14,594 nucleotides of DNA from the NCBI GenBank assembly GCA_963592385.1, contig CAVAWX010000047.1, positions 1 to 14,594 on the forward strand, in the 5' to 3' direction. This document shows, one piece after another, positions 1 to 7,500 of the stretch. The notes under the pieces are model-generated. The model searched no databases. It was not told the DNA's origin and saw nothing but the letters and a program-made list of their open reading frames with translations. Source of the stretch: CAVAWX01 sp963592385 (lineage in GTDB: Bacteria > Actinomycetota > Coriobacteriia > Coriobacteriales > QAMH01). The position numbers and the translations under genes are program-made. Position 1 is the first letter of the stretch. Every line of letters starts with the position of its first letter.

Positions 1-2
1 CC

Positions 3-257
3 TATATGCAAGGCAATTTTGACTTTTCCGAGGTTCACGTACAGCGGCCAACGGACATCTTCAACATCCATGCGTATGACTACCTGAGCACTGGCGAGAA
101 AATGGAGCTTGTTCTTGCAGAACAATTAGGAGCAGACCTCGCTGGGGTTGAAAGAATTATGGGCGCTGACGTCAATGGAAACTTAGAGCTTGAGAAAATC
201 AATGAAAGAATTCTGGAACGAGCAACCTCTGAATTTAAGTTTGACCCGTTTGTTTAG
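3..257 (+). CDS. C-terminal fragment of an unrecognised protein (5' partial)
   Basis: The reading frame is open from the first complete codon to a TAG at 255-257, so this is the last ~85 residues of a gene that begins before the window. An ATG at position 6 lies inside the frame and has no visible ribosome site, so it is probably internal. The visible part is acidic and mostly helical in character, with LSTGEKMELVLAEQLGADL in the middle and an aromatic end (KFDPFV). No family motif is recognised. It lies 43 bp upstream of the ParB-like gene on the same strand and has the same lower-GC codon usage. It may therefore be the first visible member of the same operon, but its function cannot be stated from this fragment. 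Confidence 0.6.
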   Translation, partial: YMQGNFDFSEVHVQRPTDIFNIHAYDYLSTGEKMELVLAEQLGADLAGVERIMGADVNGNLELEKINERILERATSEFKFDPFV

Positions 258-300
258 CTCATCGGGAGGTTGCGGATTTGATTTGTAGCGAGGCCGAGCT

Positions 301-1779
301 ATGGGCGTAACAAGGACAATCGACATCGACCACCTCGTTGTTGACTGGGAGAACCCTAGGTTTGAGGCGGTATCCAACGAGAGCGACGCTCTCTACTCCA
401 TCTTGGATGATCAGTCCCTGATTGGAGGAAACAAGATTCTCAACTTAGCGCAAAGCATTGCCGAGAACGGACTCAATCCCTCCGAGCGTCTTGTAGTTAG
501 CCCGATAGAAGGCACGGATACCTATCGCGTGCGCGAGGGAAACCGCCGTGTCACGGCAATCAAACTCTCAATCTATCCCGAACTCATACCTGAATCCTTC
601 AATTATCTCGCATCCCGCTTTTCCTCTCTTAGTGATGCTATGCAGACGCGAAAAGCTGTTGAGTGCTACGTCAACGACGACGAGCGTGAGATTCGCGAAA
701 TCCTCACCCTTCGCCATGGCGGCGAAAACGGAGGAATTGGTATTGTTCGCTGGAACACGACGCAGAAGGCACGGTTCTCGCAGGAGGGTAACCAGCAATC
801 GGCAAGGGCTATCTCCCTGGTAGAGAGTATCCGCAAGCTTCTTGGTGATGGCGAAGTTTTCAGGGCTGCGACTTTTATCCCGGCGACCAACATCGGGCGT
901 CTCATATCCACACCGGAGGTTAGACAGGCGCTCGGCATTGACGTGAGCGGGAACGTCGCTCGATACCTCGGCGGGCATGATGACCTGCTGCTTGACGTGC
1001 TCTTGACGGTGCGGCGAAAAGGCGTTGCTCCCATATACAACCGTGATGGCCGCATCGGGCTCATCGAGGAAGCTCGGAGACGCGTAGAGCCTAGCGGGGA
1101 ATCTCAACGTGAACTCCAGTTTGACGATATGGGGCTTGAGGACGAAACTGATTACAGCTCAGAGTCACGTCCCGTCGCACAGTCTGATTATCCTGCTGTT
1201 TCCCCAATTTCATCAGATGATTCCGAGCGGGAACACGATGGCGACCTTGATCTGCAGCCATCCAATGAACAGGCGCACTCCTCTACGATTGACGAATCAA
1301 CCAATCTTCGAACGACGGCTGACGACGATTCCCTGACTCCAACCGATACGGAATCCGTATCTGACGCTAAGCATGAGAAAAAGCTTCGCAGAAAGCCAGT
1401 TAGTCGCAGTGTTGATAAGCGCATGTTCGGCCATACGTTGCGTCCCAAGGGTACCAACTCGAATGATATCTACCGCGCAATTGACTGGATTGATAGCCAG
1501 TATCTGAGCGATCAAGATGGCAACAGCTACCTTCTTCCCGTGCTGGGGATGTCGCTTCGGCTGCTGATGGAGACCGTGGCTCACGAGTATTACCAGTCGA
1601 TTGGTGAAGACCACGGNNNNNNNNNNGAGTGGATTGACCATAAATACAACTTCGAGGCAATCTCTCATAAGTGGGCACACGGAACCATGAACGTTGACCG
1701 CGATGCACTGATCAAGCAGTCTGAACTCGTTGCTTTGATCATCGATGAGATTTGGACTGATGGAGGTGCGCGAGGATGA
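301..1779 (+). CDS. ParB/sulfiredoxin-like N-terminal domain protein, possible defence-island component
   Basis: A 492-residue protein. Residues 5-90 look like a ParB/Srx-fold domain: ENPR (17-20), a helix ILNLAQSIAENGL (46-58), and the phosphate-binding signature VREGNRRVTA (77-86), the ParB equivalent of GERRxxA. Members of this superfamily bind or hydrolyse CTP/NTPs, or act as nucleases (Srx/DUF262-type). The biochemical role here is not determined. Residues about 265-370 are a Ser/Asp/Glu-rich, probably disordered linker. Residues about 375-492 form a separate aromatic, helical domain (HTLRPKG, IDWIDSQY, HKWAHG), interrupted by the N gap. ATG 301 is the start because an in-frame TAG lies at 286-288, and GCGAGG sits 7 bp upstream. 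The stop overlaps the ATPase start by 4 bp (ATGA), indicating translational coupling and joint function. Not plasmid-partition ParB: no helix-turn-helix region or ParA partner is evident. Confidence 0.75.
   Translation: MGVTRTIDIDHLVVDWENPRFEAVSNESDALYSILDDQSLIGGNKILNLAQSIAENGLNPSERLVVSPIEGTDTYRVREGNRRVTAIKLSIYPELIPESFNYLASRFSSLSDAMQTRKAVECYVNDDEREIREILTLRHGGENGGIGIVRWNTTQKARFSQEGNQQSARAISLVESIRKLLGDGEVFRAATFIPATNIGRLISTPEVRQALGIDVSGNVARYLGGHDDLLLDVLLTVRRKGVAPIYNRDGRIGLIEEARRRVEPSGESQRELQFDDMGLEDETDYSSESRPVAQSDYPAVSPISSDDSEREHDGDLDLQPSNEQAHSSTIDESTNLRTTADDDSLTPTDTESVSDAKHEKKLRRKPVSRSVDKRMFGHTLRPKGTNSNDIYRAIDWIDSQYLSDQDGNSYLLPVLGMSLRLLMETVAHEYYQSIGEDHXXXXEWIDHKYNFEAISHKWAHGTMNVDRDALIKQSELVALIIDEIWTDGGARG
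1617..1626. other. Assembly gap (10 N) inside the ParB-like gene
   Basis: Ten undetermined bases interrupt codons ~439-442 of the ParB-like gene. The reading frames on both sides join in one continuous ORF, so the gene is probably intact. The true gap length is then most likely 10 bp or 10 plus a multiple of 3. If the Ns are only a placeholder, residues may be missing. Confidence 0.95.
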
Positions 1780-3401
1780 GAGCCGTTCGTCTGTACATCG
1801 AGAACTTCCGGCAATTCAAGGGCTGCGAGGTCGTCATTGGCAAGAAGCTAACCGCCGTTGCCGGCAACAATGGCACCGGCAAATCCACAATACTCGGCTT
1901 ACTTGCCAATTCTTCCGAACTGCGTGGGAAGAAGACCTATATCGGAAAATCGTTTCGCGGCGAATTTGCAGAACTCTTCTCTGGTTCGCCGGAACACGAC
2001 CCGACTGGCAGCAAGATACGACTCGACTATACCGAACATGGCCAAGAGAAGTCGGTGATGTTCAGAACCGCTTGGCAGAACAACAAGACGAGGTTTCGCG
2101 TTATCCCGAAACGTGAACTACCAGATGGCAAGAGCACTGAGTCAAAGCTCGAATCTCCCGTGATTTACCTCGGCTTGTCTCGCCTCTACCCGTTTGGAGA
2201 AGCTGATGCCAAGACCTTGAAACGACGTGTTCAACACTGGGACTCGGACGAGGACCGCAACTGGTTCGTCGAGAAGTACGTCGGCATACTCAGCATCGGT
2301 TCGACAGAGATACGTTCCGTGAGCAGCTTTGACATCGCCCAGTCGAAGAAACGTGGCACGGGCGTTGAAACTGTCGATTACGGCCCATCTGCAAATTCGG
2401 CTGGCCAAGACAACCTTGGACAGATACTCATGGCGGTGCTCTCGTTCAAGAGGCTTGCGCGAGAGCTTGGCGACAATTGGGACGGCGGCCTGCTTCTCAT
2501 CGACGAAGTTGATGCCACACTGCATCCTGCCGCACAAAGGAAGCTTATCGACCTTCTCTTGAAGGAAACGGGCAAGAGCAAATTCCAGGTTGTGTTCACC
2601 ACCCATAGTACCGTCGTGCTCGACTACCTCGCTGGCAAGATTGGCTCTGTGTCCAAAGGCGAACCCAACGACATCGAGATTGCCTACCTTACCGATGCCA
2701 GCAGAGTGCTTGAAGTCAAACGGAACCCTTCTTGGCACACGATGACCAACGACCTGTTCGTGAGGACACCCGGCGTTTCACCGGCAAAAGTCGGTGTCTT
2801 CTGCGAGGATGCAGAAGCCCGCTGGCTCATACAAGAACTCATCGAAACCCTGTACCCGGCCTTGTGGCCCAGAGTGCATCTTATTGATGCGCCTTTTAGC
2901 TGCGACACATTACTTCAGCTATATCGGCATGATTACCCGTATATGAAAGATCGTGTTTTGGTGCTCGACGGAGACGTGACCAAAGCAAAGATAAAGGAGC
3001 AGATACCGATCCTGTATCTGCGCGAAGGCGGAAACATCGTGCGGCTCCCTGGCGATGTGCGCCCGGAGCAGATTATCTGGGATTATCTAAATGATGCTGA
3101 CATCAACGATCCCGTGTGGGGGAATTTGGCTCCATACGATTACACTCATAGGGCAATCACGGAAAACGGCCCCCATTCTGCCGTATATTCTTCTCAGAGC
3201 CCTGATAGGAACAAGTTCAAAGTTTGGTTCAGGGATAATCAATCCGTATTCAGTGACGCTAAGGTCGTGAAGACTTGGGCGGATGCCTTCCCAGATCTTG
3301 CTTGGAGATTCATCAAGGCTTTTACGTCTGCATACAACCGAGTTGCAAGGAGGACATCAGCCGACCTCATGCCTATGTCCAAGCGACCAGCTGGCATTTA
3401 G
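1776..3401 (+). CDS. OLD-like protein: ABC/SMC-type ATPase fused to Toprim-like nuclease domain
   Basis: A 541-residue protein. The N-terminal ATPase begins with LYIENFRQFKG, typical of SMC/RecF-type ATPases. Walker A is AGNNGTGKST (29-38), an ABC-signature-like SAGQDNLGQ is at 208-216, Walker B is LLLIDEVDA (239-247) followed by LHP, and the switch histidine is in FTTHST (H277). After residue 338 comes a Toprim-like segment: VGVFCEDAEARWLI (339-352) supplies the conserved acidic residue, RVLVLDGDV (393-401) the DxD pair, and RLPGDVRPE follows. This order is that of OLD-family nucleases (Old, GajA of Gabija), which use ATPase control of a DNA-cutting Toprim domain in anti-phage roles. GGAGGT (1762-1767), 8 bp before the ATG, lies within the end of the ParB-like gene, so the two are translationally coupled. 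No UvrD-like GajB partner is present, so this is not canonical Gabija. The DNA target is unknown. Confidence 0.85.
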   Translation: MRAVRLYIENFRQFKGCEVVIGKKLTAVAGNNGTGKSTILGLLANSSELRGKKTYIGKSFRGEFAELFSGSPEHDPTGSKIRLDYTEHGQEKSVMFRTAWQNNKTRFRVIPKRELPDGKSTESKLESPVIYLGLSRLYPFGEADAKTLKRRVQHWDSDEDRNWFVEKYVGILSIGSTEIRSVSSFDIAQSKKRGTGVETVDYGPSANSAGQDNLGQILMAVLSFKRLARELGDNWDGGLLLIDEVDATLHPAAQRKLIDLLLKETGKSKFQVVFTTHSTVVLDYLAGKIGSVSKGEPNDIEIAYLTDASRVLEVKRNPSWHTMTNDLFVRTPGVSPAKVGVFCEDAEARWLIQELIETLYPALWPRVHLIDAPFSCDTLLQLYRHDYPYMKDRVLVLDGDVTKAKIKEQIPILYLREGGNIVRLPGDVRPEQIIWDYLNDADINDPVWGNLAPYDYTHRAITENGPHSAVYSSQSPDRNKFKVWFRDNQSVFSDAKVVKTWADAFPDLAWRFIKAFTSAYNRVARRTSADLMPMSKRPAGI

Positions 3402-3449
3402 CGCATGAGCATGTGACGGGGCATTAGATTTACGAGAGGAGGTGCTGCT

Positions 3450-4328
3450 ATGCCGATTACCTATACGCCTTTACGGTTTCCTGGTGGCAAGTCGAAGATC
3501 TATTCCTTCATGATTTCACTCATCGAGGCGAATGAGCTGCAAGGATGTACCTATGCGGAAGCTTTCTGCGGGGGCGCGGGCTTGGCCTTAAAGCTCCTCC
3601 TCAAGAATGATGTCTCGCGAATCGTGCTGAACGACTACGATCCTGCTGTATTCAGTATTTGGGACGCGGTAGTTAACCATCCCGATGAACTTTGCGCCTA
3701 CATAGAGTCAGCGCCCCTGAATATGGGCGAATGGTACCGCTGTCGCGATGTCTATCAATCGTCTACCGAACCATCGCTGGAACTCGGGAAAGCTGCGTTC
3801 TTCCTCAACCGAACCAACCGATCCGGGATTCTTACGGGGGGTGTTATCGGTGGCAAGACGCAGGCTGGCACCTATAAAATTGACGCCCGTTTCAACCCTG
3901 AGAACCTTTGCAGCAAAGTAAGAGCGATTTCTGCTCGTTCTGGTGACATTGAGCTGCACAACTTGGATGTGTTGGAGTTCATGCGTACCGTTGCGCCTCA
4001 ACTGGACGAGAAATCTCTTCTATACCTTGATCCGCCGTATGTTCAGAAAGGTCCTGGGCTTTACGAGAACAGCTTCACCGACGATGACCATCGCAAGCTG
4101 GCTAAACGCGTCAAACAGTATAGCGGCAAGTGGATGGTTACTTACGACACAGACAAGCTAGTTGACGAGCTCTATTGCCCTGCCGATGATTGGGTCATCA
4201 CTGTAAATGAGATAAAGGTAGGGTACAGCGCCTCCACCTCGCGAAATGTGGCTGCTGAGCGTCTGGTTCTGGGTCCGGGATTGAAGTTGCCTCGGCCTTC
4301 AGCTCCGGCTCGATGCGTATGTTCGTGA
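3450..4328 (+). CDS. DNA adenine N6-methyltransferase, D12 class (Dam-like)
   Basis: A 292-residue protein of the D12 (alpha-class) adenine-N6 methyltransferases. RFPGGKSKIY (9-18) is the family N-terminal motif. AEAFCGGAGLALKLL (36-50) is the S-adenosylmethionine-binding FxGxG motif. VLNDYDP (59-65) is the adjoining acidic strand, FFLNRTNRSGI (117-127) the family-specific segment, and LYLDPPYVQKG (191-201) the catalytic DPPY motif. It should transfer a methyl group from SAM to adenine N6 in a short DNA site. The target could be GATC but cannot be read from the sequence. A strong GGAGGT (3438-3443) lies 6 bp before the ATG. The gene follows the OLD-like gene by 48 bp on the same strand and is probably co-transcribed. 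In this context it may mark self DNA so the ParB/OLD pair spares it, which is inference. The last ~15 residues (PRPSAPARCVCS) look unlike a conserved end and lie near the island edge. Confidence 0.88.
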   Translation: MPITYTPLRFPGGKSKIYSFMISLIEANELQGCTYAEAFCGGAGLALKLLLKNDVSRIVLNDYDPAVFSIWDAVVNHPDELCAYIESAPLNMGEWYRCRDVYQSSTEPSLELGKAAFFLNRTNRSGILTGGVIGGKTQAGTYKIDARFNPENLCSKVRAISARSGDIELHNLDVLEFMRTVAPQLDEKSLLYLDPPYVQKGPGLYENSFTDDDHRKLAKRVKQYSGKWMVTYDTDKLVDELYCPADDWVITVNEIKVGYSASTSRNVAAERLVLGPGLKLPRPSAPARCVCS

Positions 4329-4358
4329 CGGGATACGATACCATCGTCGTGATGTCAA

Positions 4359-4380
4359 TTTTGGTTTAACAGAGCCAAAA
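4359..4380 (+). terminator. Weak hairpin after the methyltransferase gene, possible terminator
   Basis: TTTTGG (4359-4364) pairs with CCAAAA (4375-4380) around a 10-base loop and is followed by CTTTTCTC. The stem is only 6 bp and A/T-rich, and the T-run is interrupted, so termination would be weak. Its position, 30 bp after the last low-GC gene and before the GC-rich region, fits an end to that operon. Confidence 0.3.
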
Positions 4381-4438
4381 CTTTTCTCGCCGAACGTATC
4401 CGCGCCCAGCCGAGGCGCATGCGGGCGCGGGCAGGGAA

Positions 4439-4484
4439 ATTCGTCGAATATGCGGTGCGGCTTTGCTTCTCGCGCGGGTATACT
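4439..4484 (+). promoter_or_regulatory. Candidate promoter and operator for the Tat-exported giant protein and hyaD
   Basis: TATACT (4479-4484) is a good -10 hexamer, 55 bp upstream of the giant-protein ATG. No convincing -35 sits at 16-18 bp. An 11-bp perfect inverted repeat, ATTCGTCGAAT (4439-4449), lies just upstream of where a -35 would be and could bind a regulator. A second GTATAC (4503-4508) lies 25 bp after the first (4478-4483). These are pattern matches only. Confidence 0.3.
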
Positions 4485-4539
4485 CATGCGCGGGGTTACG
4501 TCGTATACACGCACTACGGCAAGGCAAAGGGGACACATC

Positions 4540-7500
4540 ATGGCAAAGACCGACCTGCCCGCAATCTCACGCCGCACCTTCTTCTTCGGCTCGGCCGCCG
4601 GCGCGCTCACCTTGCTGGGCGTCGCGCACACCGAATCCGGCCTCGTGGCCGCCTATGCCGACGAATCGGGTGAAACATCCTTTTCCATCGTCATGCTCGG
4701 CCGCGACGAGATATCGGTGCTGGCCATCGACCCGTCCACCTCGCAGGTCGTGCCGAACATGAAGGTGCGCGTGACGTCGCACGCGGCGGACGCGAAACAA
4801 GACTCCATCGAGGTCACGACCAACGAGCAGGGCTTTGCCACCGCCCGCGTGCGCGACATGGCCGAAGACTGCGACGACGACGCGCCTGTGGGCGGCTACG
4901 GCTTCTGGGCGCGTGTCGAGGGCAGCGCGTCGGGGTACCGCGATTTTGCCGCCGAGATGGTGCGCGTGCAGACCGGCCCCTCGCCCCAGGGCGACGACGG
5001 GCGCAGGCCCGCGAGCATCACCGTGCCCACGCAGCCCTTCGACGCGGCTACGCAGCCGGGCTACCTGCGCACGCTGTCCTTCGACGGCAACGACATCCAA
5101 TACACCGACGCGACGTTTGCCGCATGTGCGGGCAACGACGCCGAGCACGCCCTGGAGCTGCAGGTCGTCGCCGCAGCCGGCGCGCGCGTCGCGGCGCGTT
5201 TCCTCTACGACGGCGCAGAGCTCGGCTCGGCCTCGGGCACGACGGATGCCGGCGGGCTGGCCACGATGCGGATCGAGGGCGCGTTTTTGAAAGACGCGGC
5301 GGCGGGCAAGAAGGCGCAGGTCTTCTTCGAGATAGAAGGCGCGCAGTTCGAGGCGCCGTGCCGCCTGGCCCTGCGCGAGGGCGCCGGCGGGCTGTCCGAC
5401 GCGCTGGACAAAGACGACGCGACCATCAGCCCGGGCAACCCCGACTCCAACCCCATGGCAGACGGCAACAGCTCGGGCGAGCTGTCCGCCTACACCGTGT
5501 TCGTCCCCGAGAAGTTCCCCATCGGCGGCGGCACGAAGTTCGACTTGCCCCTGCCCGATTTTCCCGTCACCGTGCAGTTCAACCCGCTCGGCATGGCCGC
5601 CATCGGCCTGGGGATCGACGTGAAGAAGCTGCTGCCTTCTGCCGACGGGAAAGCCGGCGGCAACACGGCTTGGAAGGCGTTTAAAGCCGAGAGCTGGGAA
5701 GACTACAAGGAGCGCCGCTACGACGAGCAGGTCGCGGCGGTGGAGCGCTACCTCGAAGCCGAGTCCATCAAGAAGGGCAAGGGCGGCTCGGTCAAGCAGA
5801 CCAAGTTCGGCGGCCTGGACACGAAATTCGACTTCACCCTGCTTGCCGAAGGCGATTGGACATGGGGCTCGTCGGTGTGGTCGCTGGGCCTGAACGCGAC
5901 GATCCTGTTCAACATGAAGTACTCGTGGGGCCGCCAGATCTTCGTCGGCGCCATCCCCGCCTACGTCGGCTTCGACGTCGCGCTGAACAACTCGGCGGTC
6001 TTCTACATCGGCATGGAGATGGAGGCCGGCTTCAAGGACATCCACTGGACCCCGGACAGAAACGGCGTCACCATCGTCTCGCGCTTCGAGGTCGGCGTCT
6101 CGGCCGGCGTCGGCGTCCCCGGCCTGCTGTCGGTGGGCGCGCGCGGCTACGGCTTCTTGCAGGGCACCCTCGGCCTCGTGAAGACGGACAAGGCCTTCCC
6201 GCATCTCGCGCTCGGCGCGGGCGCGGGCATCACCCTCGTGTGGCAGGTGCTCTTCGCCTCGGGCACCATCGGCCTCTACAACCACCAGTGGCCGCATATC
6301 CTCGACAACTGGCCGGCCGAAAGCTTCACCGTGGGTGCGGAGCAGGAGCTGTCCGTGCCGGCCGCCTTCGCGAACGCGAACGCCACGTACATGCTCGAGC
6401 AAGGCGAGGCGCTCGACCTGGAGAAATACCCGCCGGCGCTCATCTCGACCGCGGATTTGGCGAGCCTGGCCGAGTTCGACGCGCAGGCAGGCGAGCTGGC
6501 CGCCGAAGACGGCACGCCGGACCTCTCGTTTGACTACGGCTACCTCGCGGAGAAGGAGACGCTTGCCTGCTTTGCCGAGACCGGCGTCGTCGCGTCCGAC
6601 GAGTGCGCCGCGACCGCCGCAAGCGACGACAGCGAGTACCTGCCGGCACTGGGCGCCGTGCCCTCCGTGGACCGGCTCATCTACGAGGGCGTCACCTCCG
6701 ACTCGCGCCACAAGGTCGTGCGCTCGGCCGACGGCTCGTGGTACCTGTGCCGCCTGTGCGTGGTGAACGTGAAGATCGGCCTGCTGGCGGGCGCGAACCG
6801 CAGCGTCATCTTCAACCCCGACACGGGGCTGTTCGAGCGCCTGGACGAGCCGCAGACCGTGCTCGCGCAAGAGCCGCAGCCGACCATCGCCCGCCCGCGC
6901 GTCACCATTTCCAAGCTGCTCTCCGACGGCAGCTGGGGCGCGCCGCAGGTCGTCGAGTTCGGAGTGGCGGACAACGCCGTGGACACCCTGCGCGCCAACT
7001 TCTACGACTACGACTTCAGCGTGTGCGAGGACCTGGCAAACCCCGGCACCTTCTTCTTCAACATATGCTCCGGCCTCGTGGGCGCGACCGGCGAGGACAG
7101 TTTCGCGTACCGCTGGCGCAACCAGTGCGTCACCTTCGTGAAGTACCGCTACGGGGACGCGAAGACGCTCGTGCAGCTCTCGCAGGCCGCCTCGCTGGGG
7201 ACCGCGACCTGCTACGCGCCCTACGTGTTCTACCATGCCGCCAGCACGACGCCCCTGTTTGCCTGGGTGTCGGCGGAGCTGGCCGGAGGCGAGGACGGCG
7301 GCGCGGTGTACACGCTGCACGTGAACGCCTACGACGCGGCGATGGAATATCCCCCCGCGCAGGGCTACAGCCGCCCCTATTCGCGCACCGTCGCGCCTGC
7401 CTGCCTCGATTTCTACGCAGGCCGCGGCCCGCGCTGGACGGGCGAGGAGAACCGCCCGGTGCTCGTGTGGGTCGCGCCCACGCTCGACGGCACGACGCCT

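Noticed and set aside
301..1779. Plasmid or chromosome partition ParB.
   Set aside because: No ParA gene, no parS-like 16-bp palindrome and no evident helix-turn-helix region; the linker and C-terminal domain differ from partition ParB.
1776..3401. Naming the OLD-like gene gajA (Gabija).
   Set aside because: ATPase-Toprim order fits, but the partner UvrD-like helicase GajB is absent and the neighbours are a ParB-like protein and a methylase.
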